Positions 24,601 through 35,189 of a DNA stretch of 64,000 nucleotides are shown here, piece after piece. The notes below the pieces were generated by a model. It did no database searches, was not told where the DNA came from, and saw nothing but the letters and a program-made list of their open reading frames with translations. This DNA comes from Balaenoptera acutorostrata. Taxonomy: Eukaryota > Chordata > Mammalia > Artiodactyla > Balaenopteridae. The position numbers and the translations under genes were made by a program. How positions within the stretch are numbered: the first letter of the stretch is position 1; every line of letters begins with the position of its first letter. The stretch spans positions 36,129,641 through 36,193,640 of the forward strand of contig NC_080074.1 of the NCBI RefSeq assembly GCF_949987535.1, given 5' to 3'.

Positions 24601-24744
24601 ATATTATGAAAAGCCATTCAGATCATGCTATGAATGGAATTTTAAAAATCTAATTATACACAGATATAGTATTGGGGAAGAGATTTAATATACAACTATT
24701 AAATATTGGATTTCTTGTGGCAATTTTTTTTTGTATATTACATA
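21663..24744. other. Long unassigned intergenic stretch
   Basis: About 3 kb in which I recognise no gene, LTR or LINE. The composition is even and AT-rich, and there is no open frame over 60 codons in any of the six frames. Old repeats too diverged to identify by eye may be present. Confidence 0.45.
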
Positions 24745-24932
24745 ATTGTTATGGTTTTCAAATCTCCACATACACTTGCTTATTTAAAGCTCACAAACTC
24801 ACAACAACCTTTTCAATAGAACAGTTACTAATACTACTAAATTTTTAAAATGGATAACCTAGAATCAGAAAATTTAAGTAATTTGTCACAAACAACCAAG
24901 ATTTATTATAGACACTGACTGGGACACATTCT
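24745..24932 (+). repeat. MIR fragment
   Basis: 'GCTTATTTAAAGCTCACAAACTCACAACAACC', then 'ACTAATACTACTAAATTTTTAAAATGGATAACCTAGAATCAG', then 'TTAAGTAATTTGTCACAAACAACCAAG' follow the MIR core. Diverged. Confidence 0.6.
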
Positions 24933-25799
24933 CCTCTTCGAAATAAAATCTACAAAACAATCTTAAGATCTTTCAACTATTTTTTTTTCTCTTTTTCCAC
25001 AGTTTTAGAATAAATTAGAGTGACTAACAGCAGAGTCATAAGAAGGGGGTCAGCTAAACAATGATGTAAACTTTGGCACCAAGAACTCTTCTAGCAAAGT
25101 TGGAAAAAGCAGACCAAAAATGTAGAATATTCTTTCTTCTAGCAAACCTCTGACTCTGCTTACAATTTAAATGAAGAGAGTGCAGGAGATTCTCCCAGCA
25201 TTATTCTCTGGTTCACTTCATTGCTAACACACCAGGTTCTGTATGCATAATAATGAGTGTCATTGGCAATGGATTTTGTATATTCTATAACCACAAGAAA
25301 TAAGTCAAATCCTTTTAAAGCCTATGAAAAATTAATGCTTAACAAAAGAAGCATAGTAATTCTGTTATTCAGTCCTGGATTTGGTTCATTTGTTCTCCTT
25401 TGTTATTTCAATCTGGTAAACATTTTCTTCATGCTCCTGCACTTATCTACTACATCATGAGTTTATTTTGTCCTCTTAATTTAAAATTGAACAGTGTGAC
25501 ATTCTCTTTAGGTCTGATACAGTGTTGCACAGGGTTTTTTTTCAGTTATTTTGCTTATTTCCTAATATTGGACACTGTTATTTTACATTTAATCAAGTCA
25601 ATGTGAATGCAGAACATGAATATTTTATAAATACATGTATTGAAAGTAGATTTTTGAGAAAGTCACAAGGTAGGCATAATAAAGAAATTGTGTAATTTAA
25701 TATTGTCCTTCACATACTTCTAGTCTCAATGTTGAAATAGCCTTAGTCCATCCTACACTATATTTACCCATGATTCTAGACTGGTTTAGATCCACATCC
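24933..25799. other. Unassigned intergenic sequence
   Basis: Two overlapping hydrophobic open frames (25257-25460 and 25400-25606) are rich in Phe and Leu, as expected from AT-rich DNA, and carry no known domain. No repeat was assigned. Confidence 0.4.
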
Positions 25800-26095
25800 A
25801 TTCAATGGGGACTCTTTCATATACTGCTGGCAGTTCTTTAATACAATAATTTAGAAAAATATCAATATGGAATTTTTTATTCAAGTGCTAAAAAAAAGCT
25901 TATGTTCTTTAAATCAGAATAGACACTTCTAGGCACCTAAGTCATGGAAATATTCTGGACCACAAAGAGGAAAGCTTACCCAATGTTTATCTCAAAATTA
26001 TTCATGTAAAATATTGGAAAGTATATTAATGTTCAATATCAGCCAAATGTCAAGTGCATTATAAAACATCTAAAATAATGGGTATAAGGACTATT
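25800..26095 (+). repeat. Old L1 fragment (L1ME-like ORF2 end / 3' UTR)
   Basis: Plus-strand pattern of the ORF2 C-terminus: 'GACTCTTTCATATACTGCTGG', 'CTTCTAGGCACCTAAGTCATGG', 'CTCAAAATTATTCATG' and 'AATGTTCAATATCAGCCAAATG'. Strongly diverged. It abuts the 3' side of the transposase relic. Confidence 0.5.
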
Positions 26096-26109
26096 TAGTC
26101 ACACAGGAA

Positions 26110-27228
26110 TCTAGTCTAGTGGTTCAGAGTGCAGGTCCCATTAGACTTTCTGCGTTCTTCTACAACCTGCACCCACAAAATATCTTCCACAATATCTTAT
26201 ACTGTCTCAACATAATACAATAGGTCATCTAAATGTTCTTCTGCATGCCCCACAATGTACTTAGAAGTTTCAATTACATCTTCCAAAGCCACAAAAAAAT
26301 GGAAGTCCAAACAACATGGATGCACTTACAGGTGTTATTTTCCATTTTTATATACTCACATGTTAGACCTAAATAAGATATTTTTCACCACAGTGACTGT
26401 GAAAAGTGAAACGATCAACATTTACGTGTGCATTTAGTAGGAATAGTCAAATTGCATCCATGTTTGCAATCTCAAAATCCATCATGCATAATGAAGGGTT
26501 AATGCTGAGATTTCTTTCTTATGCAAATGCAAGTACTTTTTCAAATTTATATCTGTAAGTGTCTTCTGGCCTTTTCATTGTTAGTACATAAATCAGTGGC
26601 ATACTGTAATCCAATACTACACGGTGCACGTACATAACTGAGGGAACTGTTTTGGTGCCACTGTGAAGGTGCCATCACCGAATAGTGTGGTACTGGCACT
26701 TAAACATCAAATATTGTCATAAGCTGTGTAAGTAATTCTTTCATCATCTTAAGCACTGGAATCATGCATAAAAAATGCTCCACATCTGGTCACTCTACAC
26801 TCCTCCGGAATTTCAATTCCATGCAAAGATTGTTGTCTGCTTTGAATTATATTTACTTGCTACTTTAATGAGTTTCTTTCTGCCCTTCATCATGAATATC
26901 ATGGAGAGTTCTTTGAAGTACCTGCGATGGTAGTGCGTTTGGTCCTTCTTCTGCCTGTCATTTTAACCTATTCAGTCTTCCTTACTTCCTCTTCCATATC
27001 AACTTTGTGCTGATGTTTTCCTGTCCCATCTAGAATGATTGTAATATTATCCAAATCCTGACTAGTTGTACACTGGACATTGCAGGTCCCCCTCTCTTTA
27101 CAACAACTGTACCTTTTACTCCTATCTCTGTTAAAGAAATAGAAAAGGTAACAAAAGCCATTATAAGGTAGCATTGGCTTTTCTTTTTGTGAGTATACTA
27201 TTTCTGCCATATTCCACTAAGAATTTTC
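26110..27228 (-). pseudogene. FLYWCH + MULE transposase relic
   Basis: A decayed coding region read on the minus strand. Its first 80 codons are still open (27210-26968) and hold a FLYWCH-type zinc finger: a Tyr/Phe-rich strand, the YWxC position read as Y-S-C-C (Trp lost), a second Cys in CNVQ, and H-Q-H at codons 66-68 with the two His ligands. Beyond a stop the frame shifts repeatedly, but the motifs of a Mutator-like (MULE) transposase appear in order. DGTF carries the first catalytic Asp (plus-strand 26665-26676). M-M-D-F-E carries the second Asp (26471-26479), about 66 codons later. F-H-S-H follows near 26380-26415, then a helical segment with EEHLDDLLYYVE (about 26200-26250). FLYWCH plus MULE is the layout of Phantom-type Mutator transposases and of host proteins derived from them. 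No poly(A) tail or terminal inverted repeats were seen. It could be a transposon copy or a pseudogene of a domesticated gene. Confidence 0.72.
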
Positions 27229-27268
27229 AAATAAATATGTCATATTGACAAGCAACAGAAAAATGGTT

Positions 27269-27269
<1 letters not shown>

Positions 27270-27304
<35 letters not shown>

Positions 27305-27318
27305 ATGGATGGATGGAT
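27270..27318. repeat. (TGGA)n microsatellite
   Basis: About twelve tetranucleotide units with one early GGAC interruption, located about 40 bp from the 5' side of the transposase relic. Confidence 0.97.
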
Positions 27319-27319
27319 T

Positions 27320-28084
27320 GCCTAGGTAGGAAAAACCTTACTAATGTCTTATGGATTCAACTCCAGGTTCATCTGGACTGAATCAGCTAGTAAGTAGGTA
27401 CCAGCCAGTGATGGTCCATGCTGATTAGCAGGTATGTGTGGGAGTCACACCCACTAAAACCTCTCTGAATAGCAGCAGACACTTATTGTGGTCTACTGCT
27501 ATCATACCTTTATAAGACATCAATTCAAGGGAAATATTGCCCATTAACCTTGGGAATGATTGTAGAAGGATTAATTAGATGCCTGGTATCACCCTCAAGG
27601 TGTCTATCACACTCAACCACTAAGGAGTAGGAGAGCCATACCCATTCTCACTCCTCCCAAACAAGTGAGACTCTCTGTAAAGTGTTCACCTCAATGTGTT
27701 TCCAGCCCATTTTACATAGCAACTTGACCAAGTTCCTCCTTTTAAACTCTACACTTATTGAATGATCAAGCCACGTCCAAACAAATGCCCAGTAGCATAA
27801 TAACACATCATGCATTGTGAGATCCTGTCCTGGACTTGTCGTCCTCTGTGCATTTCTCAAACTGTACGACTCTTCCTCAGTATATATAGTTAATATAAAT
27901 TACACTCTTCTGCAAGATTCAAACCCTGACCCATCTACTTAGCCCTACGTGTGATTACCAAGTCTACCAAGGCAAGAAGGGTTATTATTGGCAATACAAC
28001 CACAACACAATTATTGGACCAATAAAACATAATAGTATTTATGTATTAATCCTGTCAACAAAAAGTATAAATAAATGTTAGGGG
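27320..28084. other. Unassigned sequence between relic and minisatellite
   Basis: No named repeat was recognised. It contains 'CAGTATATATAGTTAATATAAATTACACTCTTCTGC' near 27878, which might be an LTR-like promoter or chance. The 70-codon minus-strand open frame at 27648-27860 has no domain. Confidence 0.35.
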
Positions 28085-28370
28085 CTATTTGAACCCAGGG
28101 ATGTTTTCTAAGCATGGACATTTTTAACGGGCTCAAATATTAAGGACCATTTGTCATGGACCAAATATGCTCATGGATGTTTTTGATAGGACCAAATTTC
28201 AAGGACATTTTGGCATAGACCAAATGTCTCAATGGACGTTTTGGACATGACCAAATTCCAAAGACTTTTTGGCATGGGTCAAATATCTCAATGGATGTTT
28301 TGGATAGCACCAAATATCAAAAACTTTTTGGCAGATGAAATGTCTCAATAAACGTTTGGACAGGACCAAA
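28085..28370. repeat. Diverged minisatellite, ~59-bp unit
   Basis: Four to five tandem units of about 59 bp. Full units start near 28158 and 28217 and a 58-bp one near 28276; a degraded one comes before and a partial one after. Each unit is two related half-units of about 30 and 29 bp, both starting GACCAAAT. One continues into '...ATGGATGTTTTGGATAG' and the other into 'TTCAAGGACATTTTGGCAT'. Units differ from each other by roughly 10-20 percent by eye, so the array is old or slowly homogenised. Confidence 0.88.
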
Positions 28371-29849
28371 TGTAGCTAATCCGTTTAATAAATTAATGCA
28401 CATTAAGCTCTTTGACCAGTGTTTGGAAGGTAATTAATGCTCAAAAAAGATGAGCTATTATGAGGATTTTATTTTAACTCTAAAGTAATATCTTAACAAC
28501 TTTGAAATAAACAAGAATAAAAACATTAAAATAATTACTAAATGTAATTGATATACAATGATAATATACATTGATATTACCAATGATGGCTTTATTTAAA
28601 ATTTATTAACTTCATTTTTAAAAATTTTTCAAATATATTTACAAATAAACCAATATTTTACAATAAAAATTAGAAATGTGAAAATGTCCTTAACAATTAA
28701 TGTAAATGATAAAAACCATCACTGATCACTGATTTCTAGATCCTCTGAAAAACTGTGGAAGCAGACTTCCTACAAAACTATTTCAGCCAGATTAGCTGGG
28801 TTACACTGTACTTTAAAAAACAGAACAAAACGAAACAAAAAATGAAATGTTATCTCGAACTAAGGGGTTTAAAACAACAAAGGTGTATTTTGTGTTTTAT
28901 TACATGTCTATCACAGGTCAGCAGGTGGGAAGAGAGTTCTCTGCTTACCTTAGTTTCTCAGGAACCCAGACTGACAGAGCAACCACCATCTCAAAGTTCC
29001 ATTGATGTGCAAGAGTAAGAAAAGCTCTAGACGACCTTGTGCTGGCAATTAAATCGTCACACTTCCTGTAACAGATCATTGATCAGAACTTGTCACATGA
29101 TGACACCAAACAATGAGAGACCCTTAATGTGGCCAAAAGGATTTTTTTCTTCTTTCATAAAAGCATGTTAAGGGCTAGGAAGTTAAGGAAAATGTCCAGC
29201 CGTCTGAGACTTAAATGTCAATTGGCTAAATATTCTATCATGTCATAAGAATACCAGTCTTACCTGTCAAAATGAGGTGCTCAGAAACAAGAGGAATTAC
29301 AAGGGGTCAAATGACCAAAAAGAGGCTGGTAAACTTCAGATTTAATTAAGAGGTCAAAGGAAAAAATTTCAATATGCCACCAAGTTCTACACTTAAGAGT
29401 TTAGTAGCAAATGTCTAAAATCAAGCAGGGAAAATATCCCTCCCCCCAAAATAACATAAAAAGCAGATGAGATAATGAGCACAGTATGAAGTAACAGTAA
29501 CAAAAATCTCCCCAAAAAGTGGCTGTTTCTGTCTCAGAGCTATTTTAAAAGGGCCAGGAACAATCTCCTCTTTCTTCAAGTGCCAGAAAATTTTATTTCC
29601 ATATTAGTAGGTTGAGAATTAATTATTTGGCATTCTTGAACATGTAGTTTTAATTTGTAAAATTATTTTATTGTGTTGAATAACATAAGATTCCCTTGAA
29701 TTTGACAATTCTGAACTAAAGGTTTAGATTAAAATCAGTTCTCTTTTCCCCTTCTCCCTGCTCCATTAGTAAGAGTTGATCACTCACTCCCACCTCCTGT
29801 TTTCATTCAATTTTCTGTAACCCACGGTCTCATTGTCTTTCTTCTTTTT
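28371..29849. other. AT-rich sequence with one unassigned old repeat
   Basis: 28400-28740 is very AT-rich. 28850-29130 reads like a known mammalian interspersed repeat ('TTTAAAACAACAAAGGTGTATTT', 'AACCCAGACTGACAGAGCAACCACCATCTC', 'TGGCAATTAAATCGTCACACTTCC'), but I cannot name the family. The 87-codon open frame at 28755-29018 overlaps it and is unsupported. The remainder is unassigned. Confidence 0.4.
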
Positions 29850-30770
29850 ATTTAGGGTCTCCTTCTCAATCATTTGTTTATTCCCAAACCCTACAGGTTG
29901 CTGGGCCCAGAGTTTACTCTTCAGATTTCTTTTTCATCTACATTCTAATTTCTATCAAATCTTTGGTGAACTCGTAATTGCTTTAAATATACTGAAATCT
30001 CCTAGATTATTATCTCAAGCCCATAGCTCTCTCCTCATCTAGCTCATGTAACCAACTTAATTACTTGACATCTCCACCTGAGTATCTAATAGAACTATTA
30101 AACCAATATACTGAAAACTGAGCACCTGATTATTCCACTCCCCCACCTCCTAACGCAAATCTATTTCTTCATCATCTCTGCAAAAAACAATTTTATATTC
30201 CAAGTTGCTCAGGGTGAAAAACTCAGAAACAATATGAAGCACAGTAAACTATTTGGTAAGTTACAAAATCCTTGCTTTTTAGGTAGATCACTCAAAGGTA
30301 GTGACGTAGCTTAGCATAAGCAACTCCATTTTGGCCCTGCTGTCTTGTTTTCAACATCTACTACTATCCTCTTGGCTCACTTTGACCTCTTAACTGTTCT
30401 ATGCCTCAGGACATTTGCACTTCTGTTTCCTCTACCTAACATGTTCTTCCTTCATAGAAGGCTTCATAGAAGTCAGCATGGCTGACTCCCTCTCCACCTT
30501 CAGATACTTAATAAAATGTCACTTTTTCAATGAAATCTTCCCTGACTGTTCTATTTAATTTTGCAAAACCAGTATTTTCTTTTATTCAACTCCCTAACCT
30601 CCTTCTAAAACCCCTCTTATTTTTCTCTTTAGTACACATCACCATTTTTCATACCATTATGTTAACTATTCCTTGCTTTTTGCCTAATTTTCCCACTAAA
30701 TGAAAGCTCCTATAGGCAATGATTTTTTTGTTTGTTTTGTTCATTGTTATACCTCCTTTGCCAAGAAAAA
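29850..30770 (+). repeat. L2 LINE, two adjoining segments
   Basis: Ordered L2 match in two parts. The first, about 29850-30240, includes 'AATTACTTGACATCTCCACCTGAGTATCTAATAG' and 'GAAAACTGAGCACCTGATTATTCC'. The second, about 30335-30770, includes 'CATTTTGGCCCTGCTGTCTTG', 'GCCTCAGGACATTTGCACTTC', 'GAAATCTTCCCTGACTG' and 'AAATGAAAGCTCCTATAGGCAATGA'. The roughly 100 bases between do not match well. Confidence 0.75.
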
Positions 30771-31688
30771 TGTTGGTATATATTGCTTTTTTGTGTTGAC
30801 TAATCAAATTGATTATTTATAGTCAACAGAAATATTCTGAACTGTGATGGGAATACAGTTTCTTTACATCTTATTTAAAATTTTATATTTGATTTTAGAG
30901 TGTTTATGAATATTTATTTTAGCTGCTTCCACAGTGTTTGAATTTATAGACAAAGAATAATTAGTTAACTCTATCAATGAGAAGGTTATAATATTAAATC
31001 AACTTGCTATCAACTAAAAGGCCTCAGGTTTGGTACTCTTCAAAGGAAAAGTATAAAATAACAAAAAAAATCAAACAACTAAAAAACACAATTGATACAT
31101 TTTCTTATGTTACTGAAAATTTTTACATTTTTTCTGTAGTGTTGTACAGTAGTAAAATGTTGATCAAAAATTATGTTGTTTTACACAAATGTTGAATTCC
31201 AACCCAGAGGTGACTCATTTTACCTTATTAGGTTCTAAAACAAGTATGTACGGCACATATGGTAAAAATTTCCCTTCATAATTTTATAAATAACCCTTGA
31301 AGTATAAAATCTAACCTGTTGAGTGATATTCTGTATAAATTAATAATATATAAACTGACTTGTAGTGTTTAGCAGAATACATATGCAAAGTCTAAGTGTT
31401 TAAAAATATAGATATAAGCAAGTGATCATATATAGCTGACTTCAGTTAAAAAAACATATGTTGTAATCCCACTGTTCAGATATGGGATATTCATAATCTA
31501 AAACACTTGGATTATTTCCTAGAAATTTTACAAATGATTCAGATCTCTGAATATGATTCAATGGACTAATATAAAACTTTTAGTTAAAATAATAAAACAT
31601 AAATTTCTGCTAAATGACAATATCTTTAAATGATATAAAGAGTTTAGTGATCCATTTTGTATAAATAATGATTTTAAATTGTTTCTAT
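30771..31688. other. Unassigned intergenic sequence
   Basis: AT-rich, with no recognised feature. It ends at the left target duplication of the next SINE. Confidence 0.45.
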
Positions 31689-31702
31689 AAAACTACATTT
31701 CA

Positions 31703-32010
31703 GGGCTTCCCTGGTGGCGCAGTGGTTGAGAATCTGCCTGCCAATGCAGGGGACACGGGTTCGAGCCCTGGTCTGGGAAGATCCCACATGCCATGGAGCA
31801 ACTGGGCCCGTGAGCCACAATTACTGAGCCTGCGCGTCTGGAGCCTGTGCTCCGCAACAAGAGAGGCCGCGATGGTGAGAGGCCCGCGCATCGCGATGAA
31901 GAGTGGTCCCCCACTTGCCGCAACTAGAGAAAGCCCTCGCACGGAAACGAAGACTCAACACAGTCATAAATAAATAAATAAATAAATAAAAGAACGTGAA
32001 TTTCAAAAAA
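31703..32010 (+). mobile_element. tRNA-derived SINE, cetacean CHR-2-like
   Basis: Same structure and body as the 1854 copy: tRNA-like head with GGGTTCGAGCCC at about 31757-31768, GC-rich body with retained CpGs, and a tail of TAAA units followed by a short unrelated insert and an A run. The flanks 31689-31702 (AAAACTACATTTCA) and 32011-32024 (AAAACTATATTTCA) match at 13 of 14 positions. The 101-codon open frame running through it begins in flanking DNA and is not a gene. Confidence 0.93.
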
Positions 32011-32024
32011 AAAACTATATTTCA

Positions 32025-32639
32025 TTTTTATCATCAAATTTTTACAACTGACCACCAAAATTGATTTTAGTGTGGCTGATCACATCAATGCTTACTTATA
32101 AGCAGTATTTTCACAGATCTTACTTGGCAATTAATAGGGCCTTTCCACAGAGACAAAAAAAATTTCATATTCAATATTAAAGTTGTTTAATATAGCTATA
32201 TTTCCATTGAGGCCAGCTTAATAGATCATTGTTTAATATGTTTAAAGAATTACTTAAATAAGTCTACATACTTTAAGGTACTTTTTCTGGCTAAAATTAA
32301 TTTAAAAGGCTGTATTTCAAAAGGTTGTGAAATTTTCATTATAAGACATTAAAATCACAGGATCTTATTTCATTATGCAATGCTGTTAAACTTTTAAAAG
32401 CAGAATTGGCATGTTAGTGGCCAAGTTCCTTTATAACATATTAATCTGAAAAGCCACATAAATTGTACACTTGCAACTTGGCACCTTAGAGTATCTCTCC
32501 CAGTCCAAATACTGTTACCCAAATAGTATTCCACACAGACTTAAAAACTCATAAAGATTTTTAAGCTCAGTTGGTGGTCCCTGCATCTTCCGATGGCTCC
32601 ATTCCCCATATATTAAGATTGTAGCCAAGGTTAATTCAC
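32025..32639. other. Unassigned intergenic sequence
   Basis: No recognised feature. Confidence 0.45.
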
Positions 32640-32810
32640 ACAGAGAAGAGTAAGAAACCAATATATACAAAGACCTATGTCAGACTTTATCCTAGGAGCA
32701 TTATATACACTATCAGTTTAAAATCTTCATGGAAATCCTTAGAGATAGTAAATTTATTCTGATTACACAGATGACTAGATTAGAGACAACTCACCTAAAC
32801 CAGGCTGTTG
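32640..32810 (+). repeat. MIR fragment
   Basis: 'TATGTCAGACTTTATCCTAGGAGCATTATATACACTATC', then 'AATCTTCATGGAAATCCTTAGAG' and 'GATTACACAGATGACTAGATTAGAGAC' follow the MIR core. The overlapping 72-codon open frame is incidental. Confidence 0.65.
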
Positions 32811-32879
32811 GGGAAAAGCCTCAAGTCCTGACTAGGTTACTTGTTTCAGTGTTTCTACCATTAAGAATAATAACAGTAA

Positions 32880-33070
32880 AAGTGATTCAATGCAAGGCAC
32901 TGGGCAGTATGGTTTACACACTTTATGCTATTCATCTATCTCAATAACCTCAAAAGATAAGTGCTATTATTATCCTCACTTTTTAGAGAATGAAACTGAA
33001 AGATTACATAAATTTCTCAAGGTCACAGAAACAGAAAATGGAAGTGTGAGCACCTTTCACCTTGCTCAAC
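32880..33070 (+). repeat. MIR fragment, second in tandem
   Basis: 'GCAAGGCACTGGGCAGTATGG', 'TATCTCAATAACCTCAAAAGATAAGTGCTATTATTATCCTCAC', then 'GAATGAAACTGAAAGATTACATAAATTTCTCAAGGTCACAG'. A clear MIR core in the same orientation as the preceding copy. They are probably independent insertions. Confidence 0.8.
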
Positions 33071-33184
33071 CTAAAAACACAGCTGGTGGGTCTACCTCCC
33101 TTAGAAGCAAAAGAGCTTAATGGCTAACTCAGAAGATTCCAACTACGTGAACCTGAAAATTACAGGCGAAAAGCAGCCCAGGAT

Positions 33185-33306
33185 TTTTTACTGCTGTGTG
33201 ACCAGAGGAATGCCACTTTCTTCATATTAAATAGGAACAGAAAGAATTCATTCCTTAAAAGATTATTGTGGGGTTTAAGTAAGGAATTCATTTAATGTAC
33301 TTAGCA
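33185..33306 (-). repeat. MIR fragment, antisense
   Basis: Antisense MIR pattern: 'CTGCTGTGTGACCAGAGGAATGCCACTTTCTTCATATTAAATAGG', then 'GGGGTTTAAGTAAGGAATTCATTTAATGTACTTAGCACAAC'. With the two copies just upstream this makes a small MIR cluster. Confidence 0.7.
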
Positions 33307-34464
33307 CAACATCAGTGAGGTACCCACACCCCACCCCTTCCGCCAGCAGAGGAGTAATAAAAACTCTTTCCTCATCATGGTGAAGCATAAAGACAAAGTT
33401 GTTGTCTTAAGCTTTGCCACAGATTCCTCCCTAAGTGAACCGAGCTTAGAGTTACATAATTGGTTAGAAAGCATAAATTCACCAGGGACACAGCACAGAG
33501 AATAATAAAACAAAACCACAGAACACCAAGAATGTAAATCATCTCATAATGATAAAAATACCAACCATCTGGCTTTAGAATTTCATTAGAAACTTTACTA
33601 AAGAATGTATCTCAAATAATATCTCAATTGCACTTTATAATTAGGAAATCTGTTTTTTATTTAGTAATATAATTTGTTAGTATAATTGAAAAGTGAACTT
33701 ATCCGTTTATTAATTTATATGACAATTCCCCATTACAAATTGACTACATAAAGCAAATGTCAGAATTTCAGACAACAGTAATGAGTTTCTGAGATAAAGA
33801 AACCTTAATTATTGTTTTTATTCATAGATCACCAAGTTCCAAACATATTTAACATTTAAGCCTTCTTATAAACTATGTGAAACAAAACAAAACGAAATAA
33901 ATTGTGTTTATGAAAACAAAAATTTAAAATATTTCAAATAGCTTTACATATGTGACACCATACTTATTTTGCTAAAGGATTAATTAAACTTTTACTGAAA
34001 ACCACTCTGTGTTATGCAATAATTTTCACAGAATATTTATTTATTATATTATTTTGGCTAAGTTGGTTTTTATTCTCAAAACAAATTAATAACTGAAACA
34101 ACACAAAAACTCTTCTGCTTTTCTATCTGATAAGTAGTATCTGTTTTGTTTTTTACAGTTGAAACTACACTTCCATGGCAATGGAATTTTTAATGCAAAT
34201 TTAATAAATATTTATTGAGTTCCTACTAGAGCAAGACATCTTGCCAGATCCTGAGGGAGATAGAAAGGTAAATAAAATTTGGTTTATGACCTCTAAGATT
34301 TTCCCATATTATTTGTCAGGAATGTAGGTTATATAATGTGATGGAATAGAAAATTAGATTGAAAGGGAGGCTGGGGCCAGATCATGACAAATCTTCCATA
34401 TTGTGGTAAAGATTTTGTATTTATTTATACCATCAGGAGGTTTAGCATCAGACAGACCAAGTTC
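33307..34464. other. Unassigned, with one short repeat motif
   Basis: At 34195-34300 'TTTAATAAATATTTATTGAGTTCCTACTAGAGC...' matches the same unnamed interspersed motif seen near 14375. Nothing else was recognised. The 72-codon minus-strand frame at 33301-33519 is unsupported. Confidence 0.4.
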
Positions 34465-35150
34465 TTTTGTTGTTGTTTACTGAAGCATAGTTGATTTACA
34501 AGATTATATTAATTTCAGGTTACACCATAGCAATTCAGTATTTTTACAGTCTATACTCCATTAAAAGTTATTACAAGATAATGGCTATAATTCCCTGTGC
34601 TATACAATATATTTTGTTTCTTACATATTTTATACATAGCAGCTTATATTTTTAAATCTCATACTCCTAACATGCCCCCCACTTCCCTCTCCCCACTGGT
34701 GACCACTAGTTTGTTTTCTATATCTGTGAGCCTGTTGCTCTTTTGCTATATACATTTGTATTATTTTTCAGATTTCACATTTAAGTGATATCTTTCTCTG
34801 TCTGACTTATTTCACTAAGCATAATATTTTCCAGGTCCATCCATGTTACTGCAAACGGCAGAATTTCACTTTTTTATGACTAATATTCCATTGTATATAT
34901 TCACCACTTCTTTATTCATTCATCTGTTGACGGACACTTGGGTTACTTCTATACCTTGGCTATTGTAAATAGTGCTGCTATGAACACTGGGGTACATATA
35001 TCTTTTCAAATTAGTGTTTTTATTTTTTTCCAGATACGTACCCAGGAGTGTAACTGCTGGATCATATGGTACCTCTATTTTTAGTTTTTTGAGGAACCTC
35101 CATACTGCTTCCCATAGTGGCTGTGCCAGTTTACATTCCCACCAACAATA
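34465..35150 (-). repeat. L1 3' end, antisense, cetartiodactyl type
   Basis: Antisense copy of the same L1 tail found at 3075: 'GTTGATTTACAAGATTATATTAATTTCAGG', 'TCCCTGTGCTATACAATATATTTTG', 'ATATCTTTCTCTGTCTGACTTATTTCACTAAGC', then 'GGAACCTCCATACTGCTTCCCATAGTGGCTGTG'. It stops in the ORF2 C-terminal part, so it is 5'-truncated. A T-rich run at its left edge is its A tail. No clear target duplication was found. Confidence 0.88.
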
Positions 35151-35189
35151 CTTCCATCTGGTCAGCAGTGAGATACTGATAAAGTCACT

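Noticed and set aside
28085..28370. CRISPR-like array
   Set aside because: The 59-bp units are contiguous with diverged half-units and no unique spacers, and the host is a mammal.
31668..31973. 101-codon open frame
   Set aside because: It runs through a SINE. The same peptide appears in the SINE at 1873-2142.
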